Notes: generated from the sequence alone by a model not told the origin. 64,000 nt of DNA from Pseudoalteromonas sp. (GCF_018402495.1 NZ_JAGYIU010000001.1:496001-560000), one strand, 5' to 3'. Shown: positions 8,791 to 18,466, counted from the first letter of the stretch. Numbers and translations: made by a program.

Positions 8791-9855
8791 ATGAAAAAAT
8801 CCTACGTTATAGTTTTAGTGATTATAGTTGCTGGCTTGGTATGGTTTTTAGGACAAGGCAATGCCAGTTATTCTAATTTGCAACCAACACCGACTAGTAA
8901 TAAAAACACACCTAAGCATCCTCCTTCGCCAGCTAATGTAACGACGTCGAGCGCTCAATTACCAGTGCAAAATACTTTACCCGCTGAGCAACATGAGTTT
9001 AATGAAGATATAGCCAAAGCGGCATCGGCGGTGGCACAACAGTATCAACAAAGTTTGGCGTTTCCGCCTTATTCACAACCATTAACGGTATATGATGAGG
9101 ACAGACTTAAGCCAAATCAGTTCTTTCCTGTTAGCAGCCCAGTGGGTGAGCAAGGAGGGGCGTTAACAGTCAGCTTGTCTCAATATCGGTATGTGTATCC
9201 ACAAGCTGTAGAGCTAACCGTAAGCGCCCCAAATTTAGGTAAGGCGGTAGTAACACTCAGTGATACAGACACCAAAAAGTCGCTAAAAACGCAAAGCGGT
9301 GTGGCTCGTCAAAACGAGCTGGCAATGACGTTTAAAGGTGAAGAAGACTATCCACGTAATTTACAATTATTAGTTGAAGCCGATATCGCGGGCAAAATAG
9401 TCCCTGTGGTGGCACAAATACACTATATGCCGCCTAGTGCAACCCTCACTGGTTTTGAAAACGCCTATCCACGTAATGAAAACATGATAGTACCGGCCAA
9501 TCTAACGGTTATAAAAAGTGGGTTATATCGTTTAAGGGCTAACTTATACAGTGGCACCTCGCCATTGGCGCACTTAGTCGCTAAAGCGCGTTTAAATGAG
9601 GGCAGTCAGCAAATTGACTTTAAAGCGCATTGGTCTGTTTTGCCCAAGCAAACGAATGACTTACGGTTGAGGGACTTTGTTGTTGAGCGTATGTCGCCAA
9701 GCCCAGGTGAGCTTAACAGTTTTGGTGAAAGTGAAATTCGCGAGTTTACTATTGAAGATTTTGCTTACGACAGCTTACAGCAGTTGCCTTATCAGGCAAA
9801 CAAACAAGAAATGCAGAGTTTAGAGTTTTTACAAGGATTAGCTGCTGGTCAGTAG
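8791..9855 (+). CDS. Membrane-anchored periplasmic protein of unknown function
   Basis: I do not recognise this 354-residue protein. It has one N-terminal membrane segment (about residues 5-20, VIVLVIIVAGLVWFLG) without a lipobox, then a Thr/Pro/Ser-rich linker (about 30-60), then a mostly beta-strand-like domain rich in short hydrophobic/polar alternation (about 115-310) and an acidic C-terminus. The arrangement of anchor, flexible linker and beta domain suggests a periplasmic tethered protein. It follows a secreted lipase-like gene on the same strand. Lipase foldases share the membrane-anchor layout, but their characteristic motif is not visible, so I do not call it one. Confidence 0.7.
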   Translation: MKKSYVIVLVIIVAGLVWFLGQGNASYSNLQPTPTSNKNTPKHPPSPANVTTSSAQLPVQNTLPAEQHEFNEDIAKAASAVAQQYQQSLAFPPYSQPLTVYDEDRLKPNQFFPVSSPVGEQGGALTVSLSQYRYVYPQAVELTVSAPNLGKAVVTLSDTDTKKSLKTQSGVARQNELAMTFKGEEDYPRNLQLLVEADIAGKIVPVVAQIHYMPPSATLTGFENAYPRNENMIVPANLTVIKSGLYRLRANLYSGTSPLAHLVAKARLNEGSQQIDFKAHWSVLPKQTNDLRLRDFVVERMSPSPGELNSFGESEIREFTIEDFAYDSLQQLPYQANKQEMQSLEFLQGLAAGQ

Positions 9856-9872
9856 CAGCATAGAACAAAGTG

Positions 9873-9898
9873 AAGGGTTTGCATTACTGCAAACCCTT
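9873..9898. terminator. Bidirectional terminator hairpin between convergent genes
   Basis: A perfect 11-bp stem (AAGGGTTTGCA, 9873-9883, pairing with 9888-9898) with a TTAC loop lies between the ends of the plus-strand 8791 gene and the minus-strand ttcA. The U-tails on either side are weak, but the position is right. Confidence 0.65.
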
Positions 9899-9903
9899 AA
9901 AAA

Positions 9904-10845
9904 TTAGCTTAAATTAATGGTAACCACGTCGGCTTGGTTTGTTTCATCTTGTTCATGATTAACTGGCACTTTTGGAATATCTGGTTTATCGAGCGCGATA
10001 TCGCCCCCATCAATAACGTCACCCGTTTGCAAGTTGGTAAAATCAAATAATTGATTATCAGCTAAGTGTGAAGGCACAACGTTTTGCATGGCGGTGAAAA
10101 TACTTTCTATACGTCCTGGGTGCTCTTTATTCCATTGTTCAAGCATATTTTTAGTGTGCTTACGTTGTAAGTTTTCTTGTGAGCCACATAAATTACACGG
10201 AATAATAGGGTAACCTTGGCTAAACGCATATTTACTTATATCGGCTTCTTTACAATAAGCCAGTGGGCGAATAACCATGTGCTCACCGTTATCGCTCATC
10301 AGTTTAGCTGGCATACTTTTTAGTTTGCCGCCATAAAACATGTTTAAAAATAAGGTTTCGATCATGTCATCACGGTGATGACCAAGAGCAATTTTGGTCG
10401 CCCCTAACTCTTTAGCCGTGCGATATAAAATACCACGGCGCAAGCGAGAGCAAAGTGAGCAGGTTGTTTTACCTTCGGGGATAATATCAGTAACAATACT
10501 GTAGGTATCTTCTTCTACAATTTTGTATTCAATATTTAAACTATCTAGATACTCAGGGAGTACATGCTCAGGGAACCCTGGCTGTTTTTGGTCTAAATTC
10601 ACTGCAAATAAATCAAACTTGATAGGCGCAACACGCTGTAAATGTTGAAGCATGTCGAGCATAGTGTAACTGTCTTTGCCACCCGATAGGCAGACCATAA
10701 TACGGTCACCTTCTTCAATCATGTTAAAGTCCATGACAGCCTGACCTGCAAGACGACGTAAACGCTTTTGAAGCTTATTAAAGTTGTACTGAGCTTTGGC
10801 TTGAGCAGAATGAGACACTACGCCCCCTATAAAACGGTTCGGCAA
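9904..10845 (-). CDS. ttcA: TtcA, tRNA 2-thiocytidine(32) synthetase
   Basis: TtcA puts sulfur on cytidine 32 of certain tRNAs, using ATP and an iron-sulfur cluster. The 313-residue protein has the PP-loop [12 protein letters not shown] and the paired cysteine motifs [10 protein letters not shown] and [13 protein letters not shown] that bind the cluster. Length and order match E. coli TtcA. An acidic, less conserved C-terminal tail ends the protein. It lies downstream of uspE and fnr on the same strand, a common gammaproteobacterial arrangement. Confidence 0.96.
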   Translation of the reverse strand: MPNRFIGGVVSHSAQAKAQYNFNKLQKRLRRLAGQAVMDFNMIEEGDRIMVCLSGGKDSYTMLDMLQHLQRVAPIKFDLFAVNLDQKQPGFPEHVLPEYLDSLNIEYKIVEEDTYSIVTDIIPEGKTTCSLCSRLRRGILYRTAKELGATKIALGHHRDDMIETLFLNMFYGGKLKSMPAKLMSDNGEHMVIRPLAYCKEADISKYAFSQGYPIIPCNLCGSQENLQRKHTKNMLEQWNKEHPGRIESIFTAMQNVVPSHLADNQLFDFTNLQTGDVIDGGDIALDKPDIPKVPVNHEQDETNQADVVTINLS

Positions 10846-10903
10846 ATTTAATTGCTAAAAATAAAGGGGCGTATTATATACCTAAAACGTTATGTAGCAA
10901 ATG

Positions 10904-11830
10904 CTAACTTTCTGCTAGCGGGCTTACGTACCCATCGGGTTTAAGTGCAAGTACATCACAATCAAGGCTGTCAATAACATGCTCAGCAGTGTTGCCTACT
11001 AAGGCAGCGCTTAAGCCAGTCCGTCCCACAGTGCCAATAACCACTAATTCGCTATTTAGACGTTTTGCAACATCCGGTATTACATCTTCTGGCAATCCCT
11101 CTTCAATAAAGCACTGCTCAGAGGTTAAGTTAAACGTATTAGCCAGCTCATTTGTTGATTCAATATGATGTTTTTTAACTGATTCGTTATATAACCCTGG
11201 GTTAAACTCAGGGATCTCTATGGCTATATTAACCGGTGTAGCAGGGTATGCATTGACTAAGTTAAGTTTAGCATTAGCCAGTTCACATAAAAATTGTGCA
11301 TCTTTAATTATGCGTTTATTCAGTGACAGGTGCTGTTCGTTTTCACTGACTGCATTCACGGCCGCTAAAATATTTCCATTTGCCGGCCACGCCATATCTT
11401 TTACAAATAATACAGGGGTTGGGCATTTTCTGACTAAGTGCCAGTCTGTTGGCGTGAAAATAACCGCTTTAAGAGCACCATGCTGATGAGTACCTTTGAT
11501 CACTAGGTCATATTTATCATTAATAACGGTATTAATAATTGCCTCGTAAGGGCGGTTATGCCAAATAACTTGGGTATTAATATTGATATTTTCATAAGGA
11601 GAGACAAGATCTTTTAACCAGAGTTCGCGATCTTTTAACACCGCTTTACGCATTGCTTCACGTTCATCACCAGAAAGCATGGTGGTCATTTCGTAAGAGA
11701 AATCGTAAACCGTCATAAAGGCAGTAATACTCGCGCCTGACTTTTTAGCTAAATCTATTGAACGCGCTAAGGCATTTTGTTCATCTTTTGTTGGGTCAAT
11801 AACCGCAATAATACGTTTAATCGTTTCCAT
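10904..11830 (-). CDS. uspE: UspE, tandem universal stress protein
   Basis: A cytoplasmic universal stress protein with two Usp domains in tandem (about residues 1-150 and 155-305), the UspE type. The N-terminal domain starts KRIIAVIDPTKDEQNAL. The second domain ends with VVIGTVGRTGLSAALVGNTAEHVI, which carries the G-x2-G-x9-G(S/T)-like nucleotide-binding loop. The start has GGAGCAGC before it. uspE between fnr and ttcA is conserved in related bacteria and fits a role in low-oxygen or stationary stress. Confidence 0.93.
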   Translation of the reverse strand: METIKRIIAVIDPTKDEQNALARSIDLAKKSGASITAFMTVYDFSYEMTTMLSGDEREAMRKAVLKDRELWLKDLVSPYENININTQVIWHNRPYEAIINTVINDKYDLVIKGTHQHGALKAVIFTPTDWHLVRKCPTPVLFVKDMAWPANGNILAAVNAVSENEQHLSLNKRIIKDAQFLCELANAKLNLVNAYPATPVNIAIEIPEFNPGLYNESVKKHHIESTNELANTFNLTSEQCFIEEGLPEDVIPDVAKRLNSELVVIGTVGRTGLSAALVGNTAEHVIDSLDCDVLALKPDGYVSPLAES

Positions 11831-11847
11831 TGTGCTGCTCCATTCAC

Positions 11848-11891
11848 TTAACAGTTATGTACTAAGTGTAACGCAAATACACAACTGTTAA
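11848..11891. promoter_or_regulatory. Spaced 9-bp inverted repeat upstream of uspE
   Basis: TTAACAGTT (11848-11856) and its exact complement AACTGTTAA (11883-11891) lie 26 bases apart in the 107-base uspE upstream region. On the minus strand a TTGACA box lies further upstream. The pair could be an operator or a leader hairpin. Confidence 0.35.
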
Positions 11892-11937
11892 AGGGGTAGC
11901 ACTAATATTCTTGTTCTATGTCAATTTATTAATTTAA

Positions 11938-12675
11938 TTATCGGGGCTTTACAATTGCTGCTGTGCTAGCAAGTGCGTCATTGTCTAAAATGGTAATAAA
12001 CTTACCTTCTACTTTGATCAAATCGGCTTTTTGAAAACGGCTTAATAAACGGCTAATGGTCTCAACGGTTAAACCTAGGTAGTTACCAATCTCACCACGC
12101 GTCATGGTAAAGCGAAACTCTTTACGAGAAAACCCACGCTCACCAAAGCGCTCTGATAAGTTATAAATAAAACTGGCAAGGCGTTCTTCTGCTGATTTTT
12201 TATTAAGTAATAAAAGCATTTCCTGATCGTAGGTTATTTCGCTACTCATCAAACGCATTATCTGTTGGCGTAATTTTGGTAGTTTACCAGCTAACTCGTC
12301 AAGGGTTTCAAAAGGGATTTCACATACCATTGAAGTTTCTAGTGCTTGAGAAAAACTTTGGTGCTGCATTTTGTTAATGGCGTCAAAACCAACAAGGTCT
12401 CCAGCTAAATGAAAACCTGTAATTTGCTCATCACCTTGTTCAGATAAAGTGTACGATTTAAACGATCCAGAACGCACTGCATAAATTGCATTTAAAGGTG
12501 CACCCGATTCGAATAAATAGTCACCTTTGTGTAATGGCTTTTTTCGCTCAATGATCTCATCAAGTTTATCCATTTCTTGGCCATTTAAAGAAAATGGTAA
12601 ACATAACTGGCTAATACTGCAGTTATTACAACTAATGGCACAATTACCTTTAGCACGACTTTGAGAAAAATCCAT
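11938..12675 (-). CDS. fnr: Fnr/EtrA oxygen-sensing transcription regulator
   Basis: Fnr is a CRP-family global regulator that dimerises and binds DNA when its oxygen-labile [4Fe-4S] cluster is present. Cluster ligands are visible as C16, C19 and C25 in [12 protein letters not shown] plus C118 in [11 protein letters not shown]. The middle shows the cyclic-nucleotide-like beta roll with [22 protein letters not shown]. The C-terminal helix-turn-helix [19 protein letters not shown] has the E..SR residues that read TTGAT half-sites. It is near-identical in layout to E. coli FNR (250 residues; 245 here) and sits beside the cbb3 genes it probably controls. Confidence 0.97.
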   Translation of the reverse strand: MDFSQSRAKGNCAISCNNCSISQLCLPFSLNGQEMDKLDEIIERKKPLHKGDYLFESGAPLNAIYAVRSGSFKSYTLSEQGDEQITGFHLAGDLVGFDAINKMQHQSFSQALETSMVCEIPFETLDELAGKLPKLRQQIMRLMSSEITYDQEMLLLLNKKSAEERLASFIYNLSERFGERGFSRKEFRFTMTRGEIGNYLGLTVETISRLLSRFQKADLIKVEGKFITILDNDALASTAAIVKPR

Positions 12676-12717
12676 AAGTTCAATCCGTTAAATTTTTATG
12701 CACGACATTTACCAATG

Positions 12718-13389
12718 TTAATGCACTAGCTTATCTGTTGCAATGATTAGGAGATAGATACCATACCAAATAAGCATACTGCCTAATATTATGCGTGTCC
12801 AAGGGTGATTAAATAAGGTATTTAGTTTTTGTGCGACAATACCCAGTGAGATCATGGCGGGAAATGTGCCTAAGGCAAATGCTAGCATAACGAAGGCTCC
12901 ATCAATAGCGCTGCCACTGGTCATTGCCCAAGTTAAGGCTGAATAAACCAATCCGCATGGTAGCCAGCCCCATAAAGCACCATAACCAAGGGCTTTGAAA
13001 GGCGAGTCAATTGGCATTAAATATCTATTAAGTTTTATTAAATGTTGCCAAATGAGGTTTTTACCGAGTTTCTCAAGCCATTGTAAGCTTGCTGCTAAGC
13101 GCATAATATAAACACCTACCAGCAGCATAAAAATACCTGCTAAAAAAGATAAAAATACCGAAAAGGTTGTGTTTTGCGATGCAAATTGACCACTAATACC
13201 GGCAACAAGCGCGCCAGCTAGCATATAGCTTATTGCTCTACCGCTGTTGTAGGCAAACGAATACAACCAAGTTTGGCGTTTATTACTGGCTAATTGTAAT
13301 GAGCTTGCAATACCGCCACACATAGCAATGCAATGTCCGCTGCCAATAAGCCCCATTAAAAAAGAACTAATAAAGAGAGGTTCAATCAT
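12718..13389 (-). CDS. TauE/SafE-like (COG2836) membrane protein of the cco cluster
   Basis: An inner-membrane protein of about 223 residues and six to seven membrane segments. It begins MIEPLFISSFLMGLIGSGHC and has the conserved GHCIAMCGG near its N-terminus and GALWGWLPCGLVYSAL in the second half, both typical of the DsbD-like family found next to ccoS. The chosen start at 13389 overlaps the end of ccoS (ATGATTGA); an in-frame ATG at 13422 would lie further inside ccoS. Family members at this place are linked to cbb3 maturation or metal/redox handling, with the exact job unproven. Confidence 0.8.
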   Translation of the reverse strand: MIEPLFISSFLMGLIGSGHCIAMCGGIASSLQLASNKRQTWLYSFAYNSGRAISYMLAGALVAGISGQFASQNTTFSVFLSFLAGIFMLLVGVYIMRLAASLQWLEKLGKNLIWQHLIKLNRYLMPIDSPFKALGYGALWGWLPCGLVYSALTWAMTSGSAIDGAFVMLAFALGTFPAMISLGIVAQKLNTLFNHPWTRIILGSMLIWYGIYLLIIATDKLVH

Positions 13390-13549
13390 TACTTTTATTA
13401 TGTTGCTCTTTGTCGTCTTCAAACAAAATACTATGGCCTTGTTTGTTTAAATCGGAGAATTGCTCGCCTTTCACTGCCCAAAAAAATATGCCAATGGCAA
13501 TTAATACAAACAAAATAGCAATAGGAACTAAAATATAAATTATGCTCAT
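13382..13549 (-). CDS. ccoS: CcoS/FixS, cbb3 oxidase maturation peptide
   Basis: A 55-residue single-span inner-membrane protein, MSIIYILVPIAILFVLIAIG, then WAVKGEQFSDL, the CcoS signature (xxxGQFDDL-like), and an acidic tail. In other bacteria CcoS is needed to put haem b and copper into the catalytic subunit of cbb3 oxidase. It overlaps ccoI by four bases (ATGA) upstream and the TauE-like gene by eight bases downstream, so three proteins are translationally coupled. Confidence 0.93.
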   Translation of the reverse strand: MSIIYILVPIAILFVLIAIGIFFWAVKGEQFSDLNKQGHSILFEDDKEQHNKSND

Positions 13550-15918
13550 AATTTTAATAACCTTAGTGAATTACAAATCACTATAATTGAACTTGTGGTC
13601 ATGCCAATGGCGGCCATCCAAGGTGCCACTAATCCCATAGCAGCAAGCGGTAATATAGACCCATTGTATAGCAAAGAGAGTGTTAAATTTTGCTTAATTA
13701 TTCGCCGCGTTTGTTTGGCAATCGTTAATAAATGCTCGATAGAGGCTAAATCACTGTTAAGTAACACAACATCGGCGCTATTTTTAGAAATATCTGCACC
13801 GCTTTCCATGGCAATAGATAAATGCGCACTGGCAAACACTGGGCTGTCATTGACACCGTCTCCTACCATAGCCACTATTTCACCTTGCTCAGACCACCTA
13901 TCTACCGCTTTTTGTTTGTCTTCAGGGCTACAACTGGCTTGTACTGAATCGAGTTTAAGTGTTTTAGCCAATTTTGCGCCAGCATCAGAAGCATCTCCAG
14001 TTAGCATATGGCAGCTAAGATTAGCTGCTTGCAAAGTGTTGATGAGTTTATCAGCACGTGTTTTCACTTTATCTACAAAGTAAAAACGTGCAATTGGTTG
14101 CTTGTTTACATAAAGCGTAGCTTGCGCATTGGTTTTTTTGGTATTGAACCAACCACTTTTACCTATGGCATAATGAGTATTATTGTGTTGAGCGCTGATC
14201 CCAACACCTGGGTGGAGTTGCACATCGTCAAATTTACGCTGACCTTTGAACTCGTTAAAGGCACTGGCAATTGGGTGCTCAGAGTAGCTTTCAAGCTGTG
14301 CGGCAATATCAAGCACTTGCTCTTTGGTATAATTTTCGCTGAGAACATCTACGGCATCGAGACTAAATTTACCTTGTGTGAGAGTCCCTGTTTTATCAAA
14401 GGCAAATAAAGTGAGTTTTGAGAGGGTTTCGAGCACATGGGCTTGTTTAATTAGTATTCCTTTACGGGTTAAAGTAGCCACAGCACAGGTTAATGCGGTT
14501 GGAATGGCTAAACTTAATGCGCATGGGCAAGTGGCTACCAATACAGAAATAGTGATCCAAAAAGCAACATCAGGGTCAATTTGATACCAGCCAAAAGCAG
14601 TGAGGGACGCAAATATGAGTAATACGGCAACAAACCACTGCGCTACTTTATCGGTAATTTCTACTAATCTTGGGCGCTTTGTAAGCGCATTATGCTGCAA
14701 GCGAATAATTTGGTTAAGCAGGGTATTTTGGCCTAGCTTATTTATTTTTATTTCAATAACACCGTCATGGTTAACGGTTCCAGCATAAACATTATGGTCA
14801 ACATACTTACGTACGGGCTGATGCTCGCCGGTCATCATCGACTCATCAACACTGGTGCTGCCTTTTATTAATACGCCATCGGCAGGAATCGTTTCGCCTG
14901 CCTTTATTAGCACAACATCATTAAGTTTAAGTTTTTTAGCGGCAATTATGTGCTCTTTACCGTTTTCATCGAATGTTCGGGCAGTAAGTGGTAATAGCTT
15001 TTGTAAGTTAGCTGTAAATTCACTGGCTTTTAAACGTGCTCTAAATTCTAAATATTTACCCAACAAGAGTAAAAAGGTAAACATACAAATAGATTCAAAA
15101 TACACCTCACCCACTTCCATGACCGTGGCATAACAGCTGGCACTATAGGCGCCAAAAATAGCCAGTGACACCGGTAAATCCATGTTCAGTTGCTTTGCTT
15201 TTAAACCATTAATCGCGTTACTTAAAAAGGGCAGGGCGCTGTATAAAATGACTGGAGTGGCAAGAATTAAGCTGATCCATCTAAAGTATTGCTCAAAATT
15301 GCTATCCATCCCAGAAAACATGCCAAAGTACATAGCAAAGGCAAACATCATTACTTGCATAGTCATTAAGCCTGCCACACCTAGGCGACGAATATAGGCT
15401 TTTGCTGTTTGTTGTTTTTGCTGGGCTTCTAAATCGGATTGGAATGGGTAGGCTTTATAACCTATTTCAGCCAGTGAAGTGATTAGTTCACTTAAAGGAG
15501 TCTCGCTTTTATCCCACTGGATCATAGCGCGATTTGTTGAGGTGTTTACATCAACACGCTGTACCGATTTTAGGTTGAGTAACTGCTTTTCAATAAGCCA
15601 AGCACAAGCGGCACAAGTAATGCCTTCAACACTGAGAAGAACTTCTGAGCTATTGTTATTTGTGCTAATAAACTCATCTTGAATATCTTCATTGTCATAG
15701 CTTTTAATAAACGCGAGCTGCTCAGGGACGAGTTGCTCTACTTTACCTGCACTCACAGTACGGTACTTGTAGTAGTCGGTCATCCCTTGGTCAATTATAT
15801 TTTGTGCAACCGCTTGGCAGCCAATGCAGCACATTGGCTGCGCTATATTGTCTATAACAACATGTGCGCTAAATCCTGCTGGCACACTTTCAAGGCAATG
15901 AAAGCAATTTTCAGACAT
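13546..15918 (-). CDS. ccoI: CcoI/FixI, copper-exporting P1B-type ATPase for cbb3 assembly
   Basis: This pump moves Cu(I) out of the cytoplasm for insertion into cbb3 oxidase. The 790-residue protein has an N-terminal cysteine-rich metal-binding domain (ENCFHC at 3-8, MCCIGC at 29-34), an HMA domain with GITCAAC at C102/C105, six to eight membrane segments, the CPC transport motif at 464-466, the phosphorylated D508 in DKTGT, MTGE at 362-365, and the hinge MVGDGVNDSPVF. The extra N-terminal domain distinguishes CcoI from general CopA. It lies between ccoH and ccoS. Confidence 0.95.
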   Translation of the reverse strand: MSENCFHCLESVPAGFSAHVVIDNIAQPMCCIGCQAVAQNIIDQGMTDYYKYRTVSAGKVEQLVPEQLAFIKSYDNEDIQDEFISTNNNSSEVLLSVEGITCAACAWLIEKQLLNLKSVQRVDVNTSTNRAMIQWDKSETPLSELITSLAEIGYKAYPFQSDLEAQQKQQTAKAYIRRLGVAGLMTMQVMMFAFAMYFGMFSGMDSNFEQYFRWISLILATPVILYSALPFLSNAINGLKAKQLNMDLPVSLAIFGAYSASCYATVMEVGEVYFESICMFTFLLLLGKYLEFRARLKASEFTANLQKLLPLTARTFDENGKEHIIAAKKLKLNDVVLIKAGETIPADGVLIKGSTSVDESMMTGEHQPVRKYVDHNVYAGTVNHDGVIEIKINKLGQNTLLNQIIRLQHNALTKRPRLVEITDKVAQWFVAVLLIFASLTAFGWYQIDPDVAFWITISVLVATCPCALSLAIPTALTCAVATLTRKGILIKQAHVLETLSKLTLFAFDKTGTLTQGKFSLDAVDVLSENYTKEQVLDIAAQLESYSEHPIASAFNEFKGQRKFDDVQLHPGVGISAQHNNTHYAIGKSGWFNTKKTNAQATLYVNKQPIARFYFVDKVKTRADKLINTLQAANLSCHMLTGDASDAGAKLAKTLKLDSVQASCSPEDKQKAVDRWSEQGEIVAMVGDGVNDSPVFASAHLSIAMESGADISKNSADVVLLNSDLASIEHLLTIAKQTRRIIKQNLTLSLLYNGSILPLAAMGLVAPWMAAIGMTTSSIIVICNSLRLLKL

Positions 15919-15926
15919 ACTAATTA

Positions 15927-16418
15927 CTACTTATAGTTAGGAGTCACTAAAACGGTGGTTGTGGTCGGTAAACTAACGTTTTCTTTCATTTTCCAGTTTT
16001 TATCGACGGGCTCAATAAATATCGAGTAAGCGCCTGGAGTATAGTTTTCTAATAGTGCTGTAAACTCTTGATTTGCATTAGGGGTAAGTGTTGCCTCAAA
16101 GTCATGCGCTTTAATAGTGCGATGATAAAACGATAACTTTAATGCATGGATATTACTGGTGTCACCTTTGGTAAATTTAAAGCTTACTCGTTCATCCGAT
16201 ACATTAAGGTCGCCATGTAAATACAACGCTTTTGCTTTATCAAACTTAACAAGCTCTAAGTTAATTGCTTTGCCATTTTTATAGTAGTCATCTACCACCA
16301 TATCAGGGCCATTACCAATGGCTGTGATAAATAAAGAAATACAAAGGATAATTGTGATCAAAGGAAAAAAAACTAAAACCCAAGGCCAAAAATGTTTATA
16401 CCATTGTGTCTGTTCCAT
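15927..16418 (-). CDS. ccoH: CcoH/FixH, cbb3 oxidase assembly protein
   Basis: A 163-residue protein with one N-terminal membrane span (WPWVLVFFPLITIILCISLFITA) and a periplasmic immunoglobulin-like domain. The diagnostic VVDDYYKNGKAIN follows the span, as in FixH. CcoH joins CcoN-containing intermediates during assembly. It is eight bases from ccoI and is separated from ccoP by a strong terminator, so the assembly genes probably form their own unit, fed partly by read-through. Confidence 0.92.
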   Translation of the reverse strand: MEQTQWYKHFWPWVLVFFPLITIILCISLFITAIGNGPDMVVDDYYKNGKAINLELVKFDKAKALYLHGDLNVSDERVSFKFTKGDTSNIHALKLSFYHRTIKAHDFEATLTPNANQEFTALLENYTPGAYSIFIEPVDKNWKMKENVSLPTTTTVLVTPNYK

Positions 16419-16479
16419 AGTAACTCTTTAGTTAAAAAAATGAGCGCCCATAATATAATAAATAAAATAAAAAGACTAA

Positions 16480-16507
16480 AAAAAAGCCTCCAAGTGGAGG
16501 CTTTTTT
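16480..16507 (-). terminator. Intrinsic terminator after ccoP
   Basis: GCCTCC/GGAGGC (16486-16491 with 16496-16501) with an AAGT loop is flanked by A6 and T6, giving a U-run on either strand. It lies 62 bases beyond the ccoP stop on the minus strand and 62 bases before ccoH. Confidence 0.88.
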
Positions 16508-16568
16508 GATCTAAATTAATCTGTTGAAATAAAAAGATTAAAACAGAAACGTTCTGTTAACTTTATCG

Positions 16569-17603
16569 TTATTTTTCTTGCGATAAGCTGTAAACGTAAG
16601 CAGTTAATAAGTGAATTTTATCTTCGCCTAAAACTTCTTTAAATGCAGGCATTACACCAGCACGACCGTGGTTTAGTGTTTCTTCAACAGCACGCTGAGA
16701 GCCACCGTATAACCAAATGTTATCAGTTAGGTTCGGCGCACCAAACGGTAGGTTATGTGCAACTGAACCTTTACCATCAGCACCGTGACACGCAGCACAC
16801 ATAGCAAATTTTGCTTTACCTGCCTCAGCATCTTTTTGGTTAACAGTACGACCAGACAAACTAAGTACATAAGCCGTCATTTCCTTTACACCTTGCTCAC
16901 CTAATGCATCACCAAATGGAGGCATAGCTGCAACACGACCTAAAAGTAATGTTTCTTTAATTTTGTCAGGAGAACCACCGTATAACCAATCGTTATCTGT
17001 TAGGTTAGGAAAGCCAGTTCCACCACGAGCATCTGAACCATGGCATTGTGCACAGTTTTGAGCAAATAAACGCTGACCTATATCAATCGCTAATTGACCT
17101 TGCGTCTTTTCGTGCTTGGTACCATTTTCTAATGCAATTTGCTGTGCTGCCTCACCAGCAAACTTAGATTCTACTAAGTCTAAAACAGGTATTTTTGCCA
17201 ATTCATTAAAGATTGGGCCAAAACGCTCTTCAGCTGCGCGGTATTCAGCATCTAGTTTTACAAAACGGCCATCTTCTTTAGCTTTGATAACTGCTTCTTT
17301 TGATTCAGATAAAGAGGTAACACCTTGGTTTGAGCTTGTCCATTTAGCTAAACCTTCCCAGTTACCTAAACCAGGGTAAGCTGCTAGGTAATAAACCGAC
17401 CACACAAACGTCGCGAAGAACATGTAGGTCCACCATTTTGGTAGTGGATTGTTTAATTCTTCAATGCCGTCAAATTCATGCCCACAGCTTTCACCTTCTT
17501 TTACGCCTACGTAGTTTTTTAAGTTCCAAACTAGTAGGCCAAAGATAATGATTAAGCATGCAAGGGTTAATACAATAACCCATATACTCCAAAAGCTAGT
17601 CAT
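16569..17603 (-). CDS. ccoP: CcoP, dihaem cytochrome c subunit of cbb3 oxidase
   Basis: CcoP passes electrons to CcoO/CcoN from periplasmic cytochromes. The 344-residue protein has a membrane span at about 8-28, the PLPKWW segment and a second span at about 58-76, then two c-type haem domains: CAQCH at 184-188 and CAACH at 269-273, with likely axial Met in AAMPPF and VMPAF. Two spans put it with the longer CcoP type. It overlaps ccoQ by four bases. Confidence 0.97.
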   Translation of the reverse strand: MTSFWSIWVIVLTLACLIIIFGLLVWNLKNYVGVKEGESCGHEFDGIEELNNPLPKWWTYMFFATFVWSVYYLAAYPGLGNWEGLAKWTSSNQGVTSLSESKEAVIKAKEDGRFVKLDAEYRAAEERFGPIFNELAKIPVLDLVESKFAGEAAQQIALENGTKHEKTQGQLAIDIGQRLFAQNCAQCHGSDARGGTGFPNLTDNDWLYGGSPDKIKETLLLGRVAAMPPFGDALGEQGVKEMTAYVLSLSGRTVNQKDAEAGKAKFAMCAACHGADGKGSVAHNLPFGAPNLTDNIWLYGGSQRAVEETLNHGRAGVMPAFKEVLGEDKIHLLTAYVYSLSQEK

Positions 17604-17785
17604 TTCTCAGACCCCTTTTCCTCGTTAGAGAGTGTATTGTTGTGTTTTTTTTCATCATCAAAAATAACATTCGCGGCATCTTTAAAACGCTCTTTGCTAC
17701 GTTTACTGTATGCCCATGCAACAATCACAATAAATAATACTAAAATAACCAGAGTTAAAATGCCTCTGTATGTTCCGTAGTCCAT
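17600..17785 (-). CDS. ccoQ: CcoQ/FixQ, small cbb3 oxidase subunit
   Basis: A 61-residue single-span protein, DYGTYRGILTLVILVLFIVIVAWAYS with the basic KRSKERF after the span, which fits the CcoQ pattern. CcoQ stabilises the cbb3 complex. It sits between ccoO (six bases away) and ccoP (four-base overlap), the standard NOQP order. Confidence 0.94.
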   Translation of the reverse strand: MDYGTYRGILTLVILVLFIVIVAWAYSKRSKERFKDAANVIFDDEKKHNNTLSNEEKGSEK

Positions 17786-17791
17786 AATAAT

Positions 17792-18466
17792 CTACTTCAA
17801 ATGTGTGCCAAGTTGTTGCAAATAAGCAATAAGGGCTTGCATTTCTGTTGCACCTTTACCGTCATTCATTGCATCAACTTTGGCTATGTCAGCGATTAAT
17901 TCTTCGTCATCCCCATATCCTAAACCTGGGTGGTTTGGGTTTTCAGGATTGATGCCGAAGGTGTCACGGAAAATTTTAAGTTTTTTCAGTGTTAAGCTGG
18001 TATCAACCGTATTCTCTGCTAACCAAGGGTAACCAGGCATATTTGACTCAGGTACTACTGAGCGTGGGTCAACTAAGTGTGCATAATGCCAATCATCAGA
18101 GTAGCGTTTACCTACACGTGCTAAGTCAGGACCCGTACGTTTAGAGCCCCATTGAAACGGGTGGTCCCATACTGACTCACCCGCGACAGAGTAGTGACCA
18201 TAACGTTCAACTTCATCACGAAATGGACGGATCATTTGTGAGTGACAATTATAACAACCTTCACGTACATAAATATCGCGACCTTCCATTTCAAGAGCAT
18301 TTAAAGGACGAAGACCATCGACAGGCTTAGTGGTATCGTCTTGGAACATTAGCGGGGTGATCTCCACTAATGCACCAAAGCTAATTGCGAAAACAGTCAA
18401 GATAGCCATAAGGCCAATGTTTTTCTCGATGATTTCGTGTTTATTTTGTGATTTTTTATTGCTCAT
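17792..18466 (-). CDS. ccoO: CcoO, monohaem cytochrome c subunit of cbb3 oxidase
   Basis: A 224-residue membrane-anchored cytochrome c. One N-terminal span (about 17-37, [17 protein letters not shown]) is followed by the haem motif CYNCH at 71-75 within [15 protein letters not shown], and [10 protein letters not shown] probably holds the axial methionine. The length is near the family norm (about 200-240). It begins 12 bases after ccoN ends. Confidence 0.97.
   Translation of the reverse strand: MSNKKSQNKHEIIEKNIGLMAILTVFAISFGALVEITPLMFQDDTTKPVDGLRPLNALEMEGRDIYVREGCYNCHSQMIRPFRDEVERYGHYSVAGESVWDHPFQWGSKRTGPDLARVGKRYSDDWHYAHLVDPRSVVPESNMPGYPWLAENTVDTSLTLKKLKIFRDTFGINPENPNHPGLGYGDDEELIADIAKVDAMNDGKGATEMQALIAYLQQLGTHLK

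Noticed and set aside
8791-9855. Lipase-specific foldase
   Set aside because: The layout (anchor, linker, domain next to a lipase) is suggestive, but the foldase signature motif and helical character are absent.
13595-14083. 162-codon plus-strand frame
   Set aside because: It lies wholly antisense to ccoI, whose protein is strongly conserved; no independent evidence.
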